Below are positions 47,055 to 56,080 of a DNA stretch of 64,000 nt, in pieces. Source of the stretch: UBA1952 sp965246765 (GTDB taxonomy: Bacteria > Bacteroidota > Bacteroidia > Chitinophagales > Chitinophagaceae); assembly GCA_965246765.1 (NCBI GenBank), contig CBDFFJ010000003.1, forward strand, positions 434,001 to 498,000. The letters are read 5' to 3'. The notes beneath the pieces are model-generated. The model ran no database searches, was not told the DNA's origin, and saw nothing but the letters and a program-made list of their open reading frames with translations. Position 1 is the first letter of the stretch. Every line of letters starts with the position of its first letter. The position numbers and the translations under genes were made by a program.

Positions 47055-48237
47055 TTCGTTTCACAATAAGTTTTGGCACGTTAAGATTTGAAGTAGCAGT
47101 TTTGATTTTGATCGGCTCACTTTTTTCTAAAAAGCCTATTTCCAGATCTTCCTCAAAAAGCAAACTTGTCAATGCAAAAATCTTTTCTGTTGTAATCTCA
47201 TTTGTTTCGTCTTTTAATTCCTCCCGACACCAGTCAAAGAAATTTTCAACTGGCAATTTCTCAATGAGTTTTTTCTTGAAATAGGCTTTCTGAAAAATCC
47301 ATCTTTGCACTGTGTCAGCTTCTTCCTCAAGGACTGCTTCTTCTGCAAGCGTGAATCGCCCAAAATACTCTTTCGTGTTCAGATAGATTTTAGTTGAAAA
47401 CGGTTTGTCTGTATCTGTCTTTAAAAGCCTCGGAGGTGAAATTCTGTAAGGGTTTTTCAGAAACTCAATCCATCCGGTAAGAATCAAGTTTTCTGTTCTT
47501 ATTCTTTCAATCAATGGAAGAAGCTCATTTGTCAGAATCTTTGATTGCCTTAGCAAATCATCATTCGTTTGTCTTAGCAAGTAGTACAGTCTTAGAAAAG
47601 ACTTGCGAATTGCTTCATCATCAAAATTCAGTTGTCTTTGATTTGCATATTCCGAAATGTCCAAAAGTTTGTTTGAGATAGATTCGGAATGATTCACATC
47701 AAGGATTGTATTTAACGGCTTAATGTAATACTGAATCCAAAAGGATGCTTTTACAATTTTCTCTTTGTAGTCAATCCGATTCACGTTTGCTTTCAAGTCC
47801 CGTGTCTCACTCAAAAGCCGAATGGAATTTTTCTCAACCGAATCGGAAAACTCTTTTATTTGTGCTGAAAGTGCAATAAGCCGTTCAAGCAAAATGTTTT
47901 TGTCGCCTGTAATACCTTCTTTAATTTTTCGGAAAAGCTCTGAAATGGACGTACCGAACTTTTCAATTTCTTCAGGCAGCATGGGTCTGAACTCAAACAA
48001 AACAAACTCAATCAATTTGTGATAGACATCTCGCAATTCAAAATCATCATTGACCGGGCGGATAATTTTATACTCAATGAGCTGATGCTTTATGTCTTTC
48101 CTATGCTTGTCAAGAATTACTGAGAGCGTTTCCTTTCGGACAATTCCTTCGTTTGCCTGTGTGTCAAATAGATCTCTAACCACATCGAAGTAGTTCCAAA
48201 TAAAATACAGTATCGCCTTAGGCTCAGCTTTAATCAT
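47041..48237 (-). CDS. Kleisin-like (MukF/JetA/MksF-type) subunit
   Basis: The 398-residue protein is almost wholly helical, with an N-terminal winged-helix-like part (LSVILDKHRKDIKHQLIEYKIIRP) and a long central helical region (about 100-260). A C-terminal winged helix ends NVPKLIVKRNGVS. This is the layout of MukF/MksF/JetA kleisins. It overlaps the TOPRIM gene by 8 bp and the KITE gene by 14 bp, so all are one operon. The identity is inferred from architecture and neighbours. Confidence 0.6.
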   Translation of the reverse strand: MIKAEPKAILYFIWNYFDVVRDLFDTQANEGIVRKETLSVILDKHRKDIKHQLIEYKIIRPVNDDFELRDVYHKLIEFVLFEFRPMLPEEIEKFGTSISELFRKIKEGITGDKNILLERLIALSAQIKEFSDSVEKNSIRLLSETRDLKANVNRIDYKEKIVKASFWIQYYIKPLNTILDVNHSESISNKLLDISEYANQRQLNFDDEAIRKSFLRLYYLLRQTNDDLLRQSKILTNELLPLIERIRTENLILTGWIEFLKNPYRISPPRLLKTDTDKPFSTKIYLNTKEYFGRFTLAEEAVLEEEADTVQRWIFQKAYFKKKLIEKLPVENFFDWCREELKDETNEITTEKIFALTSLLFEEDLEIGFLEKSEPIKIKTATSNLNVPKLIVKRNGVS

Positions 48238-49021
48238 CGGTCAAAATTTCTTGCTCGAGAAAGCGGTTTGTTTTAGAAACCAGCTCCCTGATTTGAATTA
48301 CTTCTTTCAAATTTGATTGGGCCACTTTTATAGATTGTCTTTGACGGCCATCAATGGCTTTACTGCAATTCTCAAGCAGTTCCTTATAGTTTTCAGGAAT
48401 AAAAAGCGTTGCGTTTTCGTAAACACTTTTTATTCTCAGATATTCGGCTATCCCATTGAAATCAAAATCAACAAACACTACAACTTCGGTTGCAGAAATG
48501 GCGCTTAGTGATTTAATGCCTATTCTACCGTATTTATGTAAGTAGATAAAATCATTTCCGAAAACTCTTTCAGCTTTCAGAAATGAATCAAGATTTTCCA
48601 CGAAGCAAATTTTGTCCGTATCAATTGTTGGTTGCCGCACTCCGAATAAACCAAATGACTTTGTATATGCTGATAGGTCAAGATTCTCACCGTTAAGTTT
48701 GATGTTCTTAAAACCACGAATAAAAAAAACAGGTGGGGATTTTGTTTTTCTTCCTTTGGAATCCCTCAACTTTTTAATGTTGGATGCTTTTGTGATTGTG
48801 GTTATTTCTTCCTCGGAAAAATGTCTTGAATAAAAGGAATGAAACTTCTCTACATTTTTGATAACGATTTTTGAACCTCGTCCCGACTTCTCAGTATCGA
48901 GCGTTTTTGCAGCAAACAAATTCTGATAGTGCAAGGACTTCTTGACGCTCTTTGGGACAGCATTGACAGGAATGCTTGCATTCCGAAGCTCAGAATAGAA
49001 TTTGTAATCATGCTCCTTCAT
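48230..49021 (-). CDS. TOPRIM-domain nuclease-like (JetD/MksG-type) subunit
   Basis: The 263-residue protein has a winged-helix-like N-terminus with SGRGSKIVI near residues 46-54. The TOPRIM core follows: FVENLDSFL with E142, and VVVFVDFDFNGIAEYLRI with D185 and D187. In JetD/MksG (DUF2220-type) these residues form the nuclease site that cuts plasmid DNA. It is shorter than the 380-400 residues usual for JetD. It overlaps the SMC gene by 14 bp and the kleisin gene by 8 bp. Confidence 0.7.
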   Translation of the reverse strand: MKEHDYKFYSELRNASIPVNAVPKSVKKSLHYQNLFAAKTLDTEKSGRGSKIVIKNVEKFHSFYSRHFSEEEITTITKASNIKKLRDSKGRKTKSPPVFFIRGFKNIKLNGENLDLSAYTKSFGLFGVRQPTIDTDKICFVENLDSFLKAERVFGNDFIYLHKYGRIGIKSLSAISATEVVVFVDFDFNGIAEYLRIKSVYENATLFIPENYKELLENCSKAIDGRQRQSIKVAQSNLKEVIQIRELVSKTNRFLEQEILTDD

Positions 49022-50762
49022 TCGTTTTAATTTTCTTTTGAGTAATTACATTGGAGGTTTCGCTGATGTAGGTCTTCATTCCTTTCTCAGGTCTATAAAG
49101 GAGGACGTACTTATCAAAGCCATCTAAAATTGTTTCTTCCGTAGAAGTGCAAACAGGGATGAAGTTGTGCTCTTTGCAGAACTTAAATAGCTGAACTCTG
49201 TTCTTGCCGTCAATCCTGGCAATTTCATCAATGCCTATCGTGATTTTATTTTCCTTGCTGCTAATTGCAAGACGATTCATTATCGACATGATAATTACCA
49301 ACCGAATCATTATATCTGTTCCAGTAGATTCATCTTGTTTTTCAAGGTCAAGTTTTTTCTCCTTGCCGTCGATTGTAAGACGAAGCTCTATGTCAAACAA
49401 TTCTGCAAATTCAATTTTCTTTCCAGAATCTAAATAGGCATTTAGCACTTTCAAGTTTTCGGTTTTGTCAAAATCGAAACTTGTCTGCGGTGTAAACTCG
49501 TCTATAGAACTGATCTTCTTCAAATCAGAAAGCACTTTTGCATTGTCGTTCAAGATAATTTTCAATGCGTCGATGTCAGAAATGCTTGTTCTTGCGAGCT
49601 TGTTGTTGAATCTATTGTAAACAAATTCCTTAAACTCCCCGTATCGCTTAACTATCAAGTGGGCAGGATTTGCAAACTGTGTGCTGATCGCTTGCAAAAT
49701 GATTTCTACACTTTTTTGTTTATCGGTTAAGCAGGCAATTTCATCTTCAATGAAACTCACAAATTTCTCTTCGTCTGCCTCTGTACTGTTGACTTTGTTC
49801 TTTAATTTTTCAAACGTCACATCTTTGTTCGCCTTCAGAGTTTCTCTCTGCGAATTGTGGTGTCTAATTTTTGCATAAATACTTTTAAGCGGCTCTGTCT
49901 CTTCATTTTCCTTAGGATCAAAAGGGATATTCTCAACTTCCTCTTTCCATTGGCGTAACTCTTTTGCTCTGTTATCCAACCTGTCTTTTTCCTCGGTTAA
50001 AACTCCAATGGATTCAGTTTTCCGAACAATCTCCTCTGAAAGAATATTGAGTTCTTTCTCCAGCTTTTCCTTGCCGGTTGTTGTCTCAGAAAATACAGCA
50101 ATAAGTTCTGAAAGTGCCTTCTCGATATTTGGCTTTTCATCCGTCTTACGAATTCTCTCGGTTACAATTCTGATAGCTTGCTTTATTATGTCCAAATCGT
50201 TTTTGGCTGATTCCAAATCCATAGCAACAGGGAGTAGCTTATCGTAATCGTCTTTTTCCTTTTGAGTAGATATGAGTTCTTCTTTCAGAGCATCCAGAGA
50301 AGGAACATTGCTTTTCTTTAGTCCGGACGTTAGTTTTATTTCTCCATCAAACAAAAGCATCAGGGAATCAATGTTCTTAATCTGCTTCTCTATTGTTTCC
50401 GCGATGCTCCCTGAAAAGTCGGCAGAAAGGATGTAGTTAAGGATTTCTTTGTATTCCTGCTTGTCCGTGATTTTATGAATTAGTTGGTTTGAGTAATCTT
50501 TTATCTGGCTGTCTATTCTTCTAACTGCTTGTTCAAGCAATGAAATTTTTTGTTCGATCTGCTTTACAGTAAGCCCACGGGTCTGAATGTTTGTGATTTT
50601 CGTTTCAATTCCCCTTCGCTTTTCCTCATGATTTGCGAGGCTTTGTTTGAGAAAATCAATTCCCTCATAGGAGTTGATTTCTAAAAGCTGATTTTGAATT
50701 TCTGTTTGTTGTCCAAGATTTAGTTTTAGCGCTTCTCCTTTAGCTCCAATCTCTCTGTCCAA
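49008..50762 (-). CDS. SMC-like ATPase, C-terminal part (JetC/MksB-type), after in-frame stop
   Basis: This is the C-terminal part of the SMC protein whose N-terminus is at 50925-51683. The coding frame continues without a shift between 50924 and 50762 (54 codons); only the TAA at 50925-50927 separates the two. The longest start in this part is a TTG at 50762. The product has long coiled-coil stretches (about residues 1-330), then the head: an atypical signature DESTGTDIMIRLV instead of the common LSGGE type, and Walker B ITIGIDEIARIDG. If translated as one protein the total is about 890 residues. Confidence 0.75.
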   Translation of the reverse strand: MDREIGAKGEALKLNLGQQTEIQNQLLEINSYEGIDFLKQSLANHEEKRRGIETKITNIQTRGLTVKQIEQKISLLEQAVRRIDSQIKDYSNQLIHKITDKQEYKEILNYILSADFSGSIAETIEKQIKNIDSLMLLFDGEIKLTSGLKKSNVPSLDALKEELISTQKEKDDYDKLLPVAMDLESAKNDLDIIKQAIRIVTERIRKTDEKPNIEKALSELIAVFSETTTGKEKLEKELNILSEEIVRKTESIGVLTEEKDRLDNRAKELRQWKEEVENIPFDPKENEETEPLKSIYAKIRHHNSQRETLKANKDVTFEKLKNKVNSTEADEEKFVSFIEDEIACLTDKQKSVEIILQAISTQFANPAHLIVKRYGEFKEFVYNRFNNKLARTSISDIDALKIILNDNAKVLSDLKKISSIDEFTPQTSFDFDKTENLKVLNAYLDSGKKIEFAELFDIELRLTIDGKEKKLDLEKQDESTGTDIMIRLVIIMSIMNRLAISSKENKITIGIDEIARIDGKNRVQLFKFCKEHNFIPVCTSTEETILDGFDKYVLLYRPEKGMKTYISETSNVITQKKIKTNEGA

Positions 50763-50924
50763 ATGCTGCTTCTTAGGATTCAGCGTTTCGCTTAATTCAA
50801 TGGTCGTGTCTGAAATTTCTTTCTTCTTTTTTTGAAACAGAAATTCAACTTCAGTAAAAGTTGGAACGTATTGCTGGTTGAAGGCGTAAATAAGCTCGCC
50901 TAGGATATTTCGCTTGGCTTTATA

Positions 50925-51683
50925 TTAATTTACTGCTTCTCTGAATTGAAAAAAGTCATTCTGAATACTTGTAATGATTTTTATCTCATCGTTTACACGC
51001 AATAAGCCATTGATGTCTTTTTTGCTTTTCTGAGAAAAGTTTAAAACTTCCTTATCCCGATTATCAGCAATGATTAATGCTTCCTTCAGAGTCGTGTTGG
51101 TAATCAATTTTGAGTTTATCAGGTAACGATAAATCTTAGAAAAGTTGTTGCTTATGCCGTCGCTCATGACGGTATCCTCAAGCCAAACGACGCCGTTATT
51201 TTTCTTGCCCCGCTGATAAACGAAATTGAATACTTCTCGCTTGTCCTTGAATGATTTCAAGGTGACACCAGCGTCAAGAAGATTCGCTTGCAAATCTTCA
51301 AATTTTAAAATGATCTGCTTTCCGTTCTCTATCCTGACAAAGAAGTCATCTTTGTACTCATGGTCAAACTTGTAATACTCAAGCTCTCCATCGTTGTTTC
51401 TCTTTACAAGAATGCAGTAGTATCGCTCCTTGAATATTTCAAAGACGATATAGCTATTAATAGGCGATGGGAAATAATGGTGAATCGTTTCTTTGTCTCC
51501 TGTTCTATCGCCCACGAAAGTCATTTTCTTCCCATCAATGATAAAGAGGAGATTCAGGGTAAAAATGAAGGTGCTCTTGCCAACACGATTAGATCCAGCC
51601 AACTGAATAGAATCGCAATCGTCAAGTCGGACAATTGCTTTGCGGTAGGTAGCAGAGTTTAGAATAACTATTCGTGTGAGCAT
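50925..51683 (-). CDS. SMC-like ATPase, N-terminal part, ended by an in-frame TAA
   Basis: The 252-residue N-terminal part carries the head's Walker A GSNRVGKST (residues 30-38) after LTRIVILNSATYRKA, and FIFTLNLLFIIDGKKM. It ends at TAA (50925-50927). In the same frame the protein goes on as YKAKRNILGELIYAFNQQY into the next gene part. The cassette's ATPase would therefore need readthrough, reinitiation or an intact allele; a sequencing or assembly error is also possible. It is the first gene of the SMC-TOPRIM-kleisin-KITE operon. Confidence 0.75.
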   Translation of the reverse strand: MLTRIVILNSATYRKAIVRLDDCDSIQLAGSNRVGKSTFIFTLNLLFIIDGKKMTFVGDRTGDKETIHHYFPSPINSYIVFEIFKERYYCILVKRNNDGELEYYKFDHEYKDDFFVRIENGKQIILKFEDLQANLLDAGVTLKSFKDKREVFNFVYQRGKKNNGVVWLEDTVMSDGISNNFSKIYRYLINSKLITNTTLKEALIIADNRDKEVLNFSQKSKKDINGLLRVNDEIKIITSIQNDFFQFREAVN

Positions 51684-51984
51684 CTTTTGAGCCGAGGAAG
51701 TTCAAATTAATAAGTTGACAAAGCACCAGCAGGTGAAAAATTACGTACAACTTTTGTCCTATTTTTTCATGATAAATAGGTCAGATGAAATGCATATGAA
51801 AAAGGTGGGGGTTTCATTTCAAAATGCTCTTATCCCCTTGCGTCATACAAATGCCCCTTAGCCGGTTCTCCTTTGTCCTTATTCACGATCATTTTCCTCC
51901 TTATGCTTAACGCTCCCAGTTGTAGGGAAATAGTCTTTGAAGAAAGTAGCTTCCTCCCTGCACTACTCGACAGGCTCAATATAC
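51684..51984. other. Intergenic gap before the DUF262 gene
   Basis: The 300-bp stretch contains the promoter region of the SMC operon (AT-rich). A tiny minus-strand frame of 20 codons near 51840-51900, preceded by AAGGAGG, may be a gene fragment. I see no other structure. Confidence 0.4.
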
Positions 51985-53820
51985 TCAACACAAGTTGGTG
52001 TCTAAAACAATAATCGCGACAGGCTGCTCTTCAGCAATTTTCTGTGCCGTGTCAATCACTTCAAATTCTATACCGCTTAGCTTTCTCCTTATGTCTTCAA
52101 TAATAAGGGTTACCCGCTGCTCAATAAATATATCCAACGCGTTGTCTGGCATTGTTTCCTCCCGCGCCCACGTTAGAATTTGTTCAGGCAGTAAATGCGT
52201 AGGCATTATCGCCACAAATTCCGGCGTGTCGTAATCCTTCATGTATTCTAAAGGATTTCTGTTGGTGATGTCAAGGTTAGTGCTAAAGGTTATGTAGGCA
52301 ATGTTCATCAGGCTATCGCTGTGTATGCGATTATGATGCCTGTTATTCAGCACATACTCAGAGTTGGTTGGAAAAACATGATGGAGGTTTGGCTTATCAG
52401 TAGCGAAGAAGCGGTTATCTACATGGATGGGCCTGTCGCAATGCTCCCAATCTTTTGGTTGCAGGCTGGCATACAGCGACAGTATGGCACGACTCATGCG
52501 GCCTTTTGAACTATAAGATGCAGCACGGAGTTTTTGCTTGTCAATCAGAAAGCTATTGAACTGATATGGCTGCCCATACTTCTGTTTGTCCAAAAAGTCT
52601 ATGTGCTGGAAGAGTTGTGACGTGTTACTCAGCAAGTCTTCATTGTGCAGCGCGTTGAACCAGAAATATTGCTTGATGAATCCGTAACTCGGATTGGCAT
52701 TCCGAAAAAAATACGCAACGATGGTAAAGTAGAAATAGCGGTACGGAATCAGGTATGGCGTTCTAATGTGAAGATGGTTTTCAAAGAAGTCAAACGTCTT
52801 TAAGATGGCTCGCTTCGCATCTTCCCAAATAGCAAGAATTTGCTCTGTCTTTATTTCGTTGAGGTATCGGTCGGTAATGTTTCTAACACCGCTATCTGGC
52901 ACATTTCGGCTTATCAGTACGGCAAGAATTTGCAGATAGTCAAGGTCACTAATTCTTAAGAAAGGGCTATTGTTAGCGGTCTTAAAATCATCAATCAATT
53001 CTCTCAGATAAAACCCCTCCACTACTTGTGAGCCATTCGCGGCGCTTGCTGGCCTAAAAGTCTTTGCAACTACTATGTCAAAAATATTGAGCGGCTTACC
53101 GGCCTGATTAATGCGCTCAAATATTTGGCATACCTCGGCAACCTGAATGCCTTTGACTTCAATGAAAGAGATGCGATAGTTGTCAAGTATTGCCTTCAAG
53201 CGACGCAGCTCTTCACGAATTGGATGGTCAAAATCCTTGTAGTCTGCATTCGCATGGTTGACCAAATTCCGTTCTAACGTCCCCATATCATTCTTGATGT
53301 CGATGAGCTTGACGATGAGCTTTTCGTCAAAGCGCTTCCGCTTTCCAATGTTTGGCCGTATTTCACCATTTCGGTCATCTATTTCATCCCAAAACAGGAA
53401 ACGGTTTTTATAGCTCTCGTCATCAGTGTCACCGTCTGATGGTACAGTTAAGTCCACATAAAGCGTAGGATTGAAGCCGTCTCTCCCTTCAATACTTCCC
53501 CCATAAAGGGAAGTAAGTAGAGATGTCGTTCTTTGTTGCCCATCCAATATGTACTGGTATTCTGTACGGGAGAAACTTGTATCGGTGATAAGATGTCCAC
53601 CAATTTGCCGATGGTTCTGAAGCTGCAAATCAGTCTTCCAAATAAGGATGCTTCCGAGCGGATAAAATTTATAAATGCTGTCCCATAATTTCTTGACATT
53701 ATCCTTGTCCCAAACGACATCTCTTTGAAAGGTTGGAATTTGATAATTTCTGCTTAGCAGCTCGTCCAGATAAGTTGTAAGGCCTTTATTTTCTGGCTTA
53801 ATTCTGTCGGTATAATTCAT
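51985..53820 (-). CDS. DUF262/HNH-type protein (GmrSD/BrxU-like)
   Basis: The 611-residue protein begins with a DUF262 domain: the ParB/Srx-like motif ILDGQQRTTSLL (residues 91-102) and an N-terminal FQRDVVWD. A C-terminal HNH-type (DUF1524-like) segment follows with LHHVFPTNSEYVLNN and HHNRIHSDSLMNIAYI. Proteins of this layout include GmrSD/BrxU modification-dependent restriction enzymes and other DUF262 proteins. It probably acts in defence against modified phage DNA; it stands alone with no methyltransferase beside it. Confidence 0.82.
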   Translation of the reverse strand: MNYTDRIKPENKGLTTYLDELLSRNYQIPTFQRDVVWDKDNVKKLWDSIYKFYPLGSILIWKTDLQLQNHRQIGGHLITDTSFSRTEYQYILDGQQRTTSLLTSLYGGSIEGRDGFNPTLYVDLTVPSDGDTDDESYKNRFLFWDEIDDRNGEIRPNIGKRKRFDEKLIVKLIDIKNDMGTLERNLVNHANADYKDFDHPIREELRRLKAILDNYRISFIEVKGIQVAEVCQIFERINQAGKPLNIFDIVVAKTFRPASAANGSQVVEGFYLRELIDDFKTANNSPFLRISDLDYLQILAVLISRNVPDSGVRNITDRYLNEIKTEQILAIWEDAKRAILKTFDFFENHLHIRTPYLIPYRYFYFTIVAYFFRNANPSYGFIKQYFWFNALHNEDLLSNTSQLFQHIDFLDKQKYGQPYQFNSFLIDKQKLRAASYSSKGRMSRAILSLYASLQPKDWEHCDRPIHVDNRFFATDKPNLHHVFPTNSEYVLNNRHHNRIHSDSLMNIAYITFSTNLDITNRNPLEYMKDYDTPEFVAIMPTHLLPEQILTWAREETMPDNALDIFIEQRVTLIIEDIRRKLSGIEFEVIDTAQKIAEEQPVAIIVLDTNLC

Positions 53821-53968
53821 GGTTGGTGGTTACTGGCTAAAAGTATGCAGCATTAATGAATCCGGCCCTTGCTATGACCTGCTGATATTGTAGAAACCCT
53901 CTGGTGCTACGCGTCTTTGCTGAGACTTGGGGCGTATCTTTTCAAGATCAACCTCGTTGATTGATTTG

Positions 53969-54673
53969 CTATACAGGACTTCCTAATCCCTGAACAAAGT
54001 TCCGCATCCCTTCCAGAATTCTTTCTGCCTGCTCATAGGCAAACCGAAATTCAAGGTGGCAACTCAGCCATTCTTCTATAGAAGGTTCAGCCAACAACTC
54101 CGCGAAAGAAGTCGCAAGATAATCCCGCACATCTTGTGGCGCACTCGCGCATTCCGTCCATATTTCGGGGCGGTTGTTCAGGATGTAGATAATGTCTTCA
54201 AAATCGGTGCTTGTCCGTCCGTCATTGTTACCTCGGTCGCCGAATGCTTCCAGCTTGGCTGCAAGAAAGTAAGGCGCGGTAAAAATGCGCACCGAAATAT
54301 CATCAACCGGATGCGTAACGGACGTTTTGAAGCCTTCAGGATACCACCTGCTGTTGAAGCCTAAAAAGGAGCCGTCAGTCGGCATAACATCAACGATAAA
54401 GCCCTGCACCCGGTAGCGGCAGATAACGCCGGACGTATCATCATTCACAAAGCCGAGACCGCGCAGTCGCTCTTCCAGCGCAGCAAATGCGCCATAGGTG
54501 GTAAGCTCCACAACAATATCCACATCATCAGTTGGCCGCACTTCCTCAGCGGCTGTATCTGTAGCATATAGTGACACGGTAGCGCCGCCGACGAATACAA
54601 CCTCGTCTGATAGCGGCCCTAATTGCCGGCTGAGCGCACGGATGCGCAGTAGATTGGTACGGTCTGAACTCAA
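53969..54673 (-). CDS. AbiEii/MenT-like nucleotidyltransferase (toxin candidate)
   Basis: The 234-residue protein has a minimal nucleotidyltransferase fold: VGGATVSLYA near residues 28-37 and PTDDVDIVVE with D50-x-D52. A later GFNSRWYPEGFK, APYFLAAKLEAF and TDFEDIIYIL complete the fold, and these resemble AbiEii/DUF1814-type toxins. It overlaps the upstream winged-helix gene by 4 bp (ATGA). This is the usual arrangement of type IV toxin-antitoxin pairs, with the antitoxin first. Confidence 0.75.
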   Translation of the reverse strand: MSSDRTNLLRIRALSRQLGPLSDEVVFVGGATVSLYATDTAAEEVRPTDDVDIVVELTTYGAFAALEERLRGLGFVNDDTSGVICRYRVQGFIVDVMPTDGSFLGFNSRWYPEGFKTSVTHPVDDISVRIFTAPYFLAAKLEAFGDRGNNDGRTSTDFEDIIYILNNRPEIWTECASAPQDVRDYLATSFAELLAEPSIEEWLSCHLEFRFAYEQAERILEGMRNFVQGLGSPV

Positions 54674-55179
54674 GGTTTCAATAGTTTTTTCAGTTCGGCT
54701 TCTGCAAATTGCTTCTCGCGGGTCTTGCCCATACGAAGCACATCTATAAGGGCAGCCGCATAATAAAGCTTATCATCAGTCTTTGCGGCTTCAGGCAAAG
54801 AGGGGTAAAGCGGATTAATCGTATAGCCACGTGCCACTCCCGAAGCATGGGGCCATACCAATACCTCGTTGCTGCTAAAGTGCTGGCTGATATCCGGATG
54901 GGAAACGGCGGTCGGAATGCCTCTGACAGGAGCGCCCGGCCTCACCGGAAAAACGTAGGGCAAGCCATATTTTATAAATTCCAACAGCGCACCGAGCGAT
55001 ATTTTGTCACCAACAATCAGCCCGGAATATTGGCTGCGCTGCATGGACTTTGAGATTTCGGAAGAGCTTATGCCCAATAAGTTGGAAAGTGCAGGCAAGG
55101 TAAATTTAGCCCGGCTTTCAAACACGAGCTTTATTAAGACAATTACGTCTTGTGGCCGCATCCCGTTATGCTCCTGCAT
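54670..55179 (-). CDS. Winged-helix protein, partner of the nucleotidyltransferase
   Basis: The 169-residue protein has an N-terminal winged-helix-like domain (VIVLIKLVFESRAKFTLPALSNLLGISSSEISKSMQ) and a C-terminal domain rich in Pro. It precedes the toxin candidate with a 4-bp overlap. A 31-bp palindrome lies 17 bp upstream of its start and overlaps its promoter, so it probably represses its own operon as an AbiEi/type IV antitoxin does. Family membership beyond wHTH is not certain. Confidence 0.7.
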   Translation of the reverse strand: MQEHNGMRPQDVIVLIKLVFESRAKFTLPALSNLLGISSSEISKSMQRSQYSGLIVGDKISLGALLEFIKYGLPYVFPVRPGAPVRGIPTAVSHPDISQHFSSNEVLVWPHASGVARGYTINPLYPSLPEAAKTDDKLYYAAALIDVLRMGKTREKQFAEAELKKLLKP

Positions 55180-55184
55180 GGTTA

Positions 55185-55226
55185 CAAATGTAAGCGTTTC
55201 TGTTTTCCAAATTGGAAAACAGAAAC
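55185..55226 (-). promoter_or_regulatory. Operator/promoter of the toxin-antitoxin-like operon
   Basis: A perfect 31-bp palindrome (15-bp arms, 1-bp centre) spans 55196-55226. Immediately downstream on the minus strand, TACATTTG at 55192-55185 matches the TAnnTTTG -7 box. Its end is only 6 bp from the ATG at 55179, so the mRNA would be leaderless or nearly so. The palindrome overlaps the place of the -33 box. Confidence 0.65.
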
Positions 55227-55258
55227 ATTTAAATGTGTATGGGTTGACAACTTAACAG

Positions 55259-55865
55259 GGTTGCTTACTTGCCGACTTTTCATTTTCTGATTGCAACAAG
55301 AACGCCAAAGTGCTGAACGCACTCTTTATAAAGTTGCTGGACGACTACAGCCTGAAACCGGAACTAAAAGCGCCGCTGATTGCCATGACAGGCAACATTT
55401 GGAAGGATATTGACAAGGAGCGGGACGAACTGGAAGGGGCCTATAAGAAGCAACTGGCGGAGGTAGAAAAGAAGATAGAGGGCATCGAGGAAAGCTACTT
55501 CGTGAACAAGGAAATGAGTCGTGAAACTTACGAGAAATTCAGTCAGCGGTTTGGGCAGCAAAGGGAAGAAGTTGCCCGACAGCTCAAGGAATTAGGCAGG
55601 AGCATTTCGAACCCTTCGGAAACGATGGAGGAAGCGATGGAGCTTTCACTGAAACTCGCTACAGTGTGGGCTTCCGGGTCTGTCGGTACTAAAGAAAAGC
55701 TGCAAAAACTGGTCTTTCCAGAGGGGATTATTTACGACAAGGAAAAAGGTGCATTTCGAACCCCGAAAGTGAATGCAGTTTTTGAGCTGATGTCAAGCCT
55801 GACAAGGGTTTCAGACAAAAAAGAAAGGCAACAAAAAGGAAGTGATTCCAATTTGTCGCCTCGTG
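55259..55865 (+). pseudogene. C-terminal remnant of a large serine recombinase
   Basis: The readable part begins with DCNKNAKVLNALFIKLLDDYSL at about 55289, the remains of the zinc-ribbon/recombinase domain. A long coiled coil follows (DKERDELEGAYKKQLAEVEKKIEGI), then KLVFPEGIIYDKEKGAFRTPKVNAVFEL, a typical C-terminus of Bacteroidota serine recombinases. Catalytic and DNA-binding N-terminal domains are missing. The frame runs into the 3' end of tRNA-Leu without a stop. The element that carried it was probably integrated at or near this tRNA. Confidence 0.75.
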
Positions 55866-55947
55866 TGCGCGTGGAGGGACTCGAACCCCCATGCCTCGCG
55901 GCGCCAGATCCTAAGTCTGGTACGTCTACCAATTTCGCCACACGCGC
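55866..55947 (-). tRNA. tRNA-Leu (anticodon TAG)
   Basis: The minus strand gives an 82-nt cloverleaf with a long variable arm, as expected for Leu: acceptor GCGCGTG, D-arm GGCGAAATTGGTAGAC, anticodon arm CCAGA-CTTAGGA-TCTGG with TAG, variable arm, T-arm GGTTCGAGTCC and 3' CACGCGC plus discriminator A. CCA is not encoded. The island at 45.5-55.9 kb lies on its 3' side. Confidence 0.95.
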
Positions 55948-56080
55948 ATTGCGGAGGGCGAAGGTAAGTTGATAGGTTGAAAGGTTGTGAAGTTGATATG
56001 GCCGCTAAAGGAATTTTAATGTCTGTCAGCCAATCAGCCTATCAACTTCGCAACGTAACAACGCCCCTTACCTTCGCGCC

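Noticed and set aside
51840..51910. Tiny frame of 20 codons with AAGGAGG before it
   Set aside because: Too short, no similarity, and Bacteroidota rarely rely on Shine-Dalgarno sites; kept only as a note in the gap entry.
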